Shown piece after piece: positions 7,001 through 12,866 of a DNA stretch of 15,865 nt. Position 1 is the first letter of the stretch. Each line of letters begins with the position of its first letter. Made by a program: the position numbers and the translations under genes. Under the pieces are notes generated by a model that was not told the origin of the DNA, made no database searches, and saw only the letters and a program-made list of their open reading frames with translations. This DNA is from Symbiobacteriaceae bacterium. Its GTDB lineage: Bacteria > Bacillota > JAAYKD01 > WRDA01. Where the stretch lies: positions 1 through 15,865 of the forward strand of contig WREE01000029.1 in NCBI GenBank assembly GCA_009779515.1. Direction: 5' to 3'.

Positions 7001-9001
7001 TTAAAAATACTCTTTGAGCCTGGCGATAAGCAGTTCGGCGTCCAAAGGCTTACCCAAGTGACCGTTCATCCCTGCTGCCAGGCAGCGTTCCACATCTTCG
7101 CGAAAGACATTGGCGGTGACGGCAATAATCGGTATGGCTTTGGCGTTGGGTAAACCGGAAGAGCGAATGAGGGTAGTGGCTTGGTAGCCGTCCATGTTAG
7201 GCATATGGATATCCATTAAGATTAGGTCGTATGCCTCCGGGGACTTTATATATAAATCGACAGCAGCAGCCCCATCCGGAGCCACATCGATATTAACCCC
7301 GGTATGTTCCAACAAAGCGACTATAACCTCGCAGTTAATATCGTTATCTTCAGCCAGTAGGATATGCTTATCGGAGAAGATGCCGGTGCTGTTGGCAGCG
7401 AAGCTTTCCTGGAGGGTAGAGGTTGGGGCAGCCGCTTCCTCCTCCAACTCCATCGCTATTATCTGAATAGGGATGCGCACCGTAAAGAGAGAGCCTACTT
7501 CCAGTTCCGATTGTAACTCCACGGAACCGCCCAGCTTTTCGGCAATAAGCTTGACCAAGGCTAAGCCTAAACCGGTTCCCCCAAACTTGCGGCTAAAACC
7601 TCCGCTTCCTTGCTCGAAAGCAGTGAAAAGACGGCTATGCTGCTCCTTAGGTATACCGATACCGTTATCTTGCACCGCCAGCTGTAAAATACAGTGGTTA
7701 TTAGCAAGGTCTTGTTCTAGAACAGTTAGCTCCAGGGAGATGAGCCCTCCCTTAGGAGTAAATTTTACGGCATTGGAGAGGAGGTGGATGAGGATTTGGT
7801 AAATACGCTGCTCATCGCTGTTGACCAGACGTGGCAGTTGAGGGTCTACCTCCACTTTGAAGGTGTGGTTATACTCCTCCATGCGGTAAGTCATCTCCCG
7901 GACAATGCGGCGGATAAGGTGAGAAAGATCGAAAGCATCAAAGAGAAGGGTAAAGCGGTTAGCTTCGATTTGTGCCATATCGAGAACGTCGCTGATGACC
8001 GAGAGGAGGTGGGTGGAAGCAAAACTAATAGTTTGGACACAGTGGTCTTTTTGGGCAGCCTCGTCGGAGGAACCGTAGATGGTAGCCATGCCGATAATGG
8101 CGTTTAAAGGGGTGCGCATCTCGTGACTCATCCGTGCCAGAAAGTCGGACTTAGCCTGGGAGGAGAGTTCCGCCAAGCGCCGTGCTCGGTCTGCTTCGCT
8201 GCGGGCGCGCACTAATTCGGTAGTTTCGTGGAGGAGCATCATTCCTCCCGCCGGAGTACCGTCTTCTTCCAACATGGGGGTAATCTGCATTTGGTACAGA
8301 CGGGCATGGACTTCGTTTTCCAGAAAGAACTCCTGTTCGGTGCGTAAGGTGCGCTTCTGCCTCAGGGAAACCTCGAACATATACTCAATAAATGCTAAAG
8401 ATTCTGGAGTGAAAAAGCGCCCCATAAGCTCTTCTAAGGTAGTTCCGTTGATCGCTCCCGGAGAGGTGACGGCAGCCAAGTCCATGAAGGAGTTGCTGGC
8501 GCTTACCAGACGGGCATCACAATCGAAAAGGAGTACCGGGTCGGGGCAGTTAGCCAACATGAGGTCGACATAGCGCTCCAGGCGAATTCGTTCCGCACGA
8601 GCTTCTTTGTGCCGTTCATCGAGCTGGATAACCATATTGTTAAAAGCGGCGGAGAAATCACCCATAAACTGCACCCGTTGCTGATAATCCCCTTCGGCTA
8701 CCTGCTGAGCCTGCCAAGTAAGATGGGCTAAAGAGGCGTGGAGCATTTTTAAAGGGGCAGCAATTTCGTTACTGGGTGGCGGTAAAGGTACATGCAAATT
8801 GCCACTGGCTAAAGCCTTAGCCAGTGCGATGGTTTCTTGCACCACGTAAGTATAATACTTTAAGCCATGAGCGAAATTCTGAAACTCTTCGGATAATTCT
8901 TCAGGGACAAGATTGGCTTGGCCAGGCTTGAAGATTATATCTCGCAGATAATTAAACAGTTTATCGGCCGTGGCTTGGTAAAGATTATCCGGCTGCAACA
9001 T
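7001..9001 (-). CDS. Soluble hybrid sensor histidine kinase/response regulator
   Basis: The 666-residue protein has no transmembrane helix, so it is probably cytoplasmic. Residues about 50-135 resemble the HAMP-like segment of clostridial soluble kinases (LPPPSNEIAAPLKMLHASLAHLTWQ, then GDYQQRVQFMGDFSAAFNNMV). A PAS domain spans about 143-265. HisKA has phospho-acceptor H293 (MSHEMRTPLNAIIGM). HATPase_c has N410, the DNGIG box 445-449 and GTGLGL 475-480. A C-terminal receiver domain (about 545-665) has phospho-acceptor D597 (LMDIHMPNMDG), acidic residues E551/D552, T629 and K651. The frame also allows TTG at 9022. I prefer ATG at 9001, which has GGAAGGA about 9 bases upstream. No output domain is attached, so the phosphate must reach another protein or a phosphotransfer step. 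The neighbouring V4R sensor gene is 164 bases upstream on the same strand and may supply the input signal (inference). Confidence 0.93.
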   Translation of the reverse strand: MLQPDNLYQATADKLFNYLRDIIFKPGQANLVPEELSEEFQNFAHGLKYYTYVVQETIALAKALASGNLHVPLPPPSNEIAAPLKMLHASLAHLTWQAQQVAEGDYQQRVQFMGDFSAAFNNMVIQLDERHKEARAERIRLERYVDLMLANCPDPVLLFDCDARLVSASNSFMDLAAVTSPGAINGTTLEELMGRFFTPESLAFIEYMFEVSLRQKRTLRTEQEFFLENEVHARLYQMQITPMLEEDGTPAGGMMLLHETTELVRARSEADRARRLAELSSQAKSDFLARMSHEMRTPLNAIIGMATIYGSSDEAAQKDHCVQTISFASTHLLSVISDVLDMAQIEANRFTLLFDAFDLSHLIRRIVREMTYRMEEYNHTFKVEVDPQLPRLVNSDEQRIYQILIHLLSNAVKFTPKGGLISLELTVLEQDLANNHCILQLAVQDNGIGIPKEQHSRLFTAFEQGSGGFSRKFGGTGLGLALVKLIAEKLGGSVELQSELEVGSLFTVRIPIQIIAMELEEEAAAPTSTLQESFAANSTGIFSDKHILLAEDNDINCEVIVALLEHTGVNIDVAPDGAAAVDLYIKSPEAYDLILMDIHMPNMDGYQATTLIRSSGLPNAKAIPIIAVTANVFREDVERCLAAGMNGHLGKPLDAELLIARLKEYF

Positions 9002-9048
9002 ATTGCGTGTTCCTTCCGCCAAAGAGACCGACCTTTCTTATGAGAGGC

Positions 9049-9098
9049 GCTCCCCAAAGAGCTTTGCCCCCAACAATGACCCAACTGGGCGTCGGCAA
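9049..9098 (-). other. Possible structured 5' leader of the kinase mRNA
   Basis: Read on the minus strand, TTGCC (9094-9098) pairs with GGCAA (9064-9068). This pair encloses a hairpin GAC-(G)-CCCA/TGGGTC (9078-9093). It is followed by GCTC/GAGC (9049-9062). The stacked arrangement lies 50-100 bases before the kinase start. I cannot match it to a riboswitch class. It could be regulatory or chance pairing. Confidence 0.3.
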
Positions 9099-9126
9099 GT
9101 TTTTATATAGTCGCTAAGGGAAGTGA

Positions 9127-9158
9127 ATACTCTGACATACTTAAGGTTTTCAGAGCAT
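9127..9158 (-). terminator. Weak hairpin after the V4R gene
   Basis: ATACTCTGA (9127-9135) can pair with TCAGAGCAT (9150-9158), 9 bp with one G-T pair and a 14-base loop, just past the V4R stop codon. No U-run follows, so it may be an mRNA 3'-end structure or allow readthrough into the kinase gene. The V4R stop itself sits in a 12-bp palindrome at 9162-9173. Confidence 0.3.
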
Positions 9159-9165
9159 GCTTAAC

Positions 9166-9699
9166 CTAGGTTACTTGTCCGTGGAAACGGCAGACACGGT
9201 CGCCATTTGCCCAACAGTCTATCTCCCGTACTCGGTAGGGCTTACCGGTATAGGTTTGCAAAATGCCGGCGATAAACCCTTCGTCGTAGTCGCACACCGT
9301 TTCGTCAGTTACCGATAAACCGCTACAGTCCAGATCCTGCCCTACAGTGAGCACAATATCCCCGGTATCGCTATTGAAGGCTTCCATACGTAAAATGCCT
9401 ACTTTCAGATCAAGCAGGGATTTTTGCAGGTTAGCGATGAAGGTGTTAAAGTTTACGGTTAAATCCAGGGTGTTTTTGGCAAACTCGCTACCAGCCAAAT
9501 GACCGGCAGCTCTTAGGAAATCGTTAGCCTTTTCCAGACCATACTCCCTAGCGAGGACATCCAGCATGGTGAATTGCATTAAACGGTAGATTAAAACCGG
9601 CATCTCTTCCCCTAAATCGCCACGTCCTTCTTTGATGTTACCCAAATTCTCCCAGGAAAATCTGCCGTGAGTTTTGGACTTCAAGAAGATATTTTCCAT
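9166..9699 (-). CDS. Stand-alone V4R (4-vinyl reductase) domain protein
   Basis: This 177-residue soluble protein consists of little more than a V4R domain. The N-terminal part LGEEMPVLIYRLMQFTMLDVLAREYG (about 29-54), with AGHLAGSEFAKN after it, is the usual lead-in. The C-terminal core carries the cysteine pattern typical of such domains: C125 (DLDCSGL), C136 (DETVCDYDEGF), C162 and C170 (DCWANGDRVCRF). V4R domains are predicted small-molecule (often hydrocarbon) binding modules, and in XylR/DmpR-type regulators they are part of the sensory region. Here the domain is free, lying between a PAS/AAA+/Fis regulator gene and a membrane-free hybrid kinase gene, all on the minus strand. AAAGGAGA lies 8 bases before ATG 9699, and a near-consensus promoter precedes it. 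The ligand is unknown; the cysteines could bind metal. A partnership with either neighbour is inference. Confidence 0.87.
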   Translation of the reverse strand: MENIFLKSKTHGRFSWENLGNIKEGRGDLGEEMPVLIYRLMQFTMLDVLAREYGLEKANDFLRAAGHLAGSEFAKNTLDLTVNFNTFIANLQKSLLDLKVGILRMEAFNSDTGDIVLTVGQDLDCSGLSVTDETVCDYDEGFIAGILQTYTGKPYRVREIDCWANGDRVCRFHGQVT

Positions 9700-9753
9700 A
9701 GAAGCTATTCTCCTTTAACTGTGTATTTAAATGCATCTTGTGGAGCTGCTTCC

Positions 9754-9782
9754 ATTATACTATTCAGTCAGAATATAGTCAA
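9754..9782 (-). promoter_or_regulatory. Sigma-70-type promoter of the V4R gene with operator-like palindrome
   Basis: On the minus strand TTGACT (9777-9782) and a perfect TATAAT (9754-9759) are separated by exactly 17 bases, about 55 bases before the V4R start. An inverted repeat with TATTC/GAATA arms around a 5-base centre (9761-9775) fills the spacer, a classic repressor position. The neighbouring regulator is a candidate binder, without proof. Confidence 0.85.
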
Positions 9783-9834
9783 TATAGCCATCGAGCCCAA
9801 CTCTCCCTTAGGAAAGTTAGCCCTCACATCCTAT

Positions 9835-11379
9835 TTAGACATCAATGCTAATTTGGTATTGTATCAGGCGGCGGCGCAGGGTAGTCTCCCGCATCCCTAA
9901 CTCCTTAGCGGCAGCGCGCAGATCGTTGTCGTGAATCTGCAGAGCATCGATAATCATCCGCTTCTCCAGCTCACCATAGCGACGTTGTTGGCTGCGCGTG
10001 GAAGGTTGGAGCAGCAACCCCTCATCGGGATTGCTGCTTTCTGGTTCACTTACGGGTGACAGCTCGAGATTCTCAGCTTCTTGGGTATTATCCGGCAGCA
10101 GTTCCTGATCTAAAGCAGCTGCCAGATACGCCTCGCGAGGTAAAAAGAGAGGAGCTGAAGCGTCGTCTGCCAACAGAGTGGCCGAAAAGCGCAAAGGGCT
10201 GTAACGCTGAGGGTAAGAAGGAGGTATAGGGTGGGGTGAAAGCTGCCCCTGGTTGACCAAATGCAGCTGCTGAGGGAGGAGATCGGGGGTAATCACCGAA
10301 CCGGATGCCTGGAGTACAGCTCCTTCTAAAACGCTGTAGAGTTCCCGCAACCCTCCCGGCCAGGGGTAACGTTGTAAAGCATCTTTGGCTAAAGGGGTGA
10401 GTCCGAAGATACGCCGTTTGAGGCGTTGGTTAATCCTATGCAGTAAATACTGGCAAATTTGGGGTAAGTCGTCTTCCCGCGCTGAGAGGGGGAGAAGCTC
10501 TACCTGCATCACCGCACGTTCCACCAAGCCGGGGTGTAAGTTGCCACTCTGGACTGCCTCTTCCGGGTTACCGGGCAAGATGAGAAAGCAGCGGGGAGCC
10601 TCAGGATGAGCCAACAGTTCCACCAGGCGGTTTTGTAAACGTGGCGAGGCAAGGTGGAGTTCCTCCAAAGCCAGGGAGCCGCCCAGAGCCTGTTGCCACA
10701 AGCCCAAAGTGTTACCGCCCCCTAATAAAAGGAGCTCCTGAGCAGTGGCACTGCGAAAACGGAAGTCGCAGGTTAAGTAAGGTCTCCCCAGGGAGGCCTG
10801 CTGATGAATTAGGCGTGCCAGGGAGCTGCGCCCGCTGCCGGGAGGACCCCAGATGAGGATAGCTCCCTGGGCTGCCACTAAAAACCTCAGGCGTTGCTGC
10901 AGAGTTAAGGCAAAGGAGCTTTTACCACTTAAGAGAGCGGCACCGTCTTCAAGGTCACTATCCCGACCACTTTCTTCGGGAAGCAGGGACGCCTTTTCGC
11001 GAAGTTCCGGCGCCCAGAGAGCTAAGTCCCTGGTTAGGCGCAGAACTCCCACCTGGCGGTCTTGTAGGCGTAAGGGATAGCACTGCACCTGAATGCGCAC
11101 GGGGCGACCTCGGTCATCGAACTCCGTGAGTAAAATATCATCGCAGTCGCTGCCCAAAAGAGCCTGGTGTAAGGCACGGCTCACCAGGCTCTCCTTATCG
11201 TAAAGATCATCAATATGGCGTCCGATTGCCTGCTGAGGATGTAACCCCTCCAGGGAGGCTGCCACCTGGTTATAGAAGGTAACCATACCGCTGTTGTCCA
11301 GCAGCAGCACCCCTTCTTCCAGGAAGTTAAAAATTACTTCCAGAAAATCCAGCAGCTCTTTGCGCCCTAACTCCTGCAT
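9835..11379 (-). CDS. PAS - degenerate sigma-54-activator-like AAA+ - Fis HTH regulator
   Basis: In 514 residues the layout is that of a bacterial enhancer-binding protein. A PAS-like sensor lies at about 10-118, an AAA+ domain at about 150-370, a Pro/Glu/Ser-rich linker at about 375-465, and a Fis-type helix-turn-helix at about 467-511 (AAAKELGMRETTLRRRL). The AAA+ core is degraded. The Walker A motif is GPPGSGRS (178-185), with Arg instead of Lys. The region that should contain GAFTGA reads ELLLLGGGNTLGLWQQALGG (215-234) and lacks it. Walker B is LALEEL instead of LFLDEI. WPGGLREL (340-347) replaces the usual WPGNVREL. It therefore probably neither contacts sigma-54 nor hydrolyses ATP normally, and may be a plain DNA-binding regulator. 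The reading frame is intact, arguing against a pseudogene. ATG 11379 has AAAGGGGGG 5 bases upstream. The downstream V4R gene is a likely target or partner (inference). Confidence 0.87.
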   Translation of the reverse strand: MQELGRKELLDFLEVIFNFLEEGVLLLDNSGMVTFYNQVAASLEGLHPQQAIGRHIDDLYDKESLVSRALHQALLGSDCDDILLTEFDDRGRPVRIQVQCYPLRLQDRQVGVLRLTRDLALWAPELREKASLLPEESGRDSDLEDGAALLSGKSSFALTLQQRLRFLVAAQGAILIWGPPGSGRSSLARLIHQQASLGRPYLTCDFRFRSATAQELLLLGGGNTLGLWQQALGGSLALEELHLASPRLQNRLVELLAHPEAPRCFLILPGNPEEAVQSGNLHPGLVERAVMQVELLPLSAREDDLPQICQYLLHRINQRLKRRIFGLTPLAKDALQRYPWPGGLRELYSVLEGAVLQASGSVITPDLLPQQLHLVNQGQLSPHPIPPSYPQRYSPLRFSATLLADDASAPLFLPREAYLAAALDQELLPDNTQEAENLELSPVSEPESSNPDEGLLLQPSTRSQQRRYGELEKRMIIDALQIHDNDLRAAAKELGMRETTLRRRLIQYQISIDV

Positions 11380-11445
11380 ATTATCCCCCCTTTGTCACAC
11401 TGCCTGTCGGTGCTAAAGAGACCTAAGATAAATGGGGCTACCTCT

Positions 11446-11472
11446 GGGTGAACGCAGTTCATGGGCGTCTAC
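11446..11472 (-). repeat. 53-bp repeat family, partial copy B
   Basis: These 27 bases match the conserved core of copies A and C with one mismatch (GTCTAC for TTCTAC on the plus strand). The far terminal repeat is missing. Orientation is the same as copy C. It is flanked by 8-bp direct repeats GGGCTACC at 11435-11442 and 11484-11491. It lies in the upstream region of the PAS/Fis regulator gene. Confidence 0.7.
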
Positions 11473-11515
11473 CTGCTAGATGAGGGCTACCCGCCCCCAA
11501 ACCCCTGGTCGCTAC

Positions 11516-11557
11516 GGCAGGCAAAGCCTGCCTGCGCTTACAGGAGCTTCGCTCCTG
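11516..11557. repeat. Paired triloop hairpins
   Basis: Two adjacent perfect 7-bp hairpins each have a 3-base loop: GGCAGGC-AAA-GCCTGCC (11516-11532) and CAGGAGC-TTC-GCTCCTG (11541-11557). They lie between repeat copies B and C in the 248-base gap 11380-11627. Apart from the repeats and the ribosome site of the regulator, I see no coding sequence or clear promoter in that gap. Confidence 0.7.
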
Positions 11558-11578
11558 CGCCCCGGTTCCCGTGGCGGA

Positions 11579-11631
11579 GTAGAAGCCTGTTTCTATCATG
11601 CCATGGGTGAACGCAGTTCATGGGCTTCTAC
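11579..11631 (-). repeat. 53-bp palindromic repeat, copy C
   Basis: It has the same length and 9-bp inverted termini (GTAGAAGCC 11579-11587, GGCTTCTAC 11623-11631) as copy A, and shares the 34-base identity with it. On the minus strand it begins at the end of the SGNH hydrolase gene, whose TAG stop (11628-11630) is inside the terminal repeat, exactly as in the permease gene at copy A. Confidence 0.88.
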
Positions 11632-12524
11632 TCTGCCATCTCGCTACGAGCGGTGGCTATTAAGGCGTAGTCTTTGAGAATTTGTAGCCAGCTGCCGTAA
11701 TAGCGATAGTTAATATGCAAGCCGTCACTGGTTATTAAGGGGTGTAGAGAGGAATCGGGCAGGCGCCAGATTTGCCCAATATCGACAAAAGGGAGCTCCT
11801 GCTCTCGGCAGAACTCCGCCAAAGCCAGGTTAAAAATTAGGATGCGTTCGTTGTTGAGACCGTTGTTGCCGGGGTGAAAGGAGGCTAGGGGAAGGATACT
11901 CTGGGGATAGACCATGGCTTGAGGGAATAGTTCTCTGAGGGTCAAGATAAGCTCTTTATAGTTGGCGAGAAAATTTTCCGTGGTAAGATTGCTGTTGACT
12001 AAGTCGTTGGCTCCCAGCAGGATAAAGATATGGCGGGGGTCGTAGCTGGTAAAGTTGTAGACTGCCAGGTTAGCCCTAACCAAGGTTAGACCAATTTCAG
12101 CCAGATAGGGACGGGTATCGAAGGCAGCAAAAGCCGTGAGCATGGTAGTGATGGAATCGCCGATGAAAAAAGTAAGATCGAAAAAGGGATCGTCCGCCAG
12201 ATCCTCGGTAACTCCCAATATTTCTGGCGCCACCCCCGGCTCCGGGGGTTCGTAAGAAGGCCAGGGAATGGTGGGGGGATCGGTAGGTGGTTCCGTAGGA
12301 GGGGGAGTAGGTGGTTCCGTGGGGGGCGGAGTTGGTGGTTCTGTTGGCAGGCTTGCTTCGGTAGGGGGGAGAGAGGGAGAGGAAGACTTCCACCATGAAG
12401 GTATTAAATTCGTAGTTAAATAACTTAATCCCCATACCAACAGCAGCAATACCAGTAAACCGAGGAGGCGTCGAGTCCGGCGTTGCTTATGGCAGGAGCG
12501 GTATGAAGTAACATTATGGTTCAT
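11628..12524 (-). CDS. Membrane-anchored SGNH/GDSL-type hydrolase with Pro-Thr stalk
   Basis: The 298-residue protein starts with a short basic cytoplasmic segment and one transmembrane helix (about 19-42). A proline/threonine/glutamate-rich stalk of PPTEPPTP-type repeats (about 50-98) follows, then an SGNH hydrolase domain. Block I is FFIGDSIT with nucleophile S124. Block III is LLGAND with N173. Block V is SDGLH with D267 and H270. Such domains deacylate esters, for example on cell-wall polysaccharides or lipids, outside the membrane; the substrate here is unknown. The frame is open to a GTG at 12545. ATG at 12524 is the better start because AAGGAGG (12536-12542) lies upstream of it, whereas the GTG start would include that ribosome site in the coding region. 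It is transcribed divergently from the M23 peptidase gene, which supports a cell-envelope role. Its TAG stop is supplied by repeat copy C. Confidence 0.88.
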   Translation of the reverse strand: MNHNVTSYRSCHKQRRTRRLLGLLVLLLLVWGLSYLTTNLIPSWWKSSSPSLPPTEASLPTEPPTPPPTEPPTPPPTEPPTDPPTIPWPSYEPPEPGVAPEILGVTEDLADDPFFDLTFFIGDSITTMLTAFAAFDTRPYLAEIGLTLVRANLAVYNFTSYDPRHIFILLGANDLVNSNLTTENFLANYKELILTLRELFPQAMVYPQSILPLASFHPGNNGLNNERILIFNLALAEFCREQELPFVDIGQIWRLPDSSLHPLITSDGLHINYRYYGSWLQILKDYALIATARSEMAE

Positions 12525-12557
12525 AGACAAGAAAACCTCCTTCACGTTGGTAGCTAC

Positions 12558-12566
12558 AGTATAGCA
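12558..12566 (-). promoter_or_regulatory. Extended -10 promoter of the SGNH hydrolase gene
   Basis: The minus strand reads TGCTATACT, an extended -10 (TG-N-TATACT) about 35 bases before the start codon. The -35 region is poor and overlaps a run of eight T residues, so recognition probably depends on the extended element. Confidence 0.5.
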
Positions 12567-12624
12567 AATAATAGGAAAAAAAACAGCCTATAAGGTAAAT
12601 ATTACATAATTGTGAAAAAAATGC

Positions 12625-12653
12625 TTGCTTTAAGGTTACAAGTGTGTTACAAT
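12625..12653 (+). promoter_or_regulatory. Sigma-70-type promoter of the M23 peptidase gene
   Basis: TTGCTT (12625-12630) and TACAAT (12648-12653) are spaced by 17 bases. Transcription would begin near 12660, giving an mRNA leader of about 205 bases before the start at 12867. Confidence 0.75.
12635..12651 (-). promoter_or_regulatory. WalR (YycF) box overlapping the M23 promoter
   Basis: On the minus strand the sequence is TGTAAC-ACACT-TGTAAC, two direct half-sites with a 5-base spacer. This fits exactly the published WalR consensus TGTWAH-N5-TGTWAH. It occupies the promoter spacer and the first four bases of the -10 element. A WalR-like regulator is encoded at 15226. The position suggests repression, but the effect cannot be read from sequence. 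Confidence 0.65.
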
Positions 12654-12866
12654 CCTCCTCGATGAAGCTGCCATCGGCACTCTCATGTTAAGTAAACCCT
12701 GCTGCTGACTAGCTTCGGCCTTTGGTGACAGCAAAGGTTACCTGGGGTATGGCTACTCTCCGTTGCCTTTTCCTTTATACAGCGTATACAACCACTGCAT
12801 CTTACTCCCAAACGCTAGTAATGTTTAAGCCTGTCGCCCCGTCAAAAAGGATGTGCATGTAGCTAC
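12654..12866 (+). other. Long 5' leader of the M23 peptidase mRNA
   Basis: About 205 transcribed bases without a gene contain several possible stems: CGATG/CATCG (12660-12676), CCTTTG/CAAAGG (12719-12737), TATAC/GTATA near 12776, and the perfect palindrome CATGTAGCTACATG (12856-12869), which includes the start codon. The AAAAAGG at 12844-12850 is 16 bases from the ATG, too far for normal use. I cannot fit the leader to the c-di-AMP riboswitch or another class I know. Confidence 0.4.

Noticed and set aside
9002..9022. TTG start at 9022 for the hybrid kinase
   Set aside because: Possible, with AAAGG upstream, but ATG 9001 has a better GGAAGGA site at good distance. The difference is 7 residues.
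9041..9110. c-di-GMP riboswitch around the kinase leader
   Set aside because: Isolated similarity (GGCAAAGC, TTGCCGA) without the ordered consensus on either strand.
11380..11631. CRISPR array from repeated 27-34 base units
   Set aside because: Only two copies here, not evenly spaced, and the units are inverted-repeat elements tied to gene ends, with no cas genes.
12525..12545. GTG start at 12545 for the SGNH hydrolase
   Set aside because: The ribosome site AAGGAGG lies within the first codons after this GTG and is the natural site for ATG 12524.
12654..12850. c-di-AMP (ydaO) riboswitch before the M23 gene
   Set aside because: Gene context fits, but the conserved GGAGGAACC and GACAGCUAACC-type segments are not present on the sense strand.
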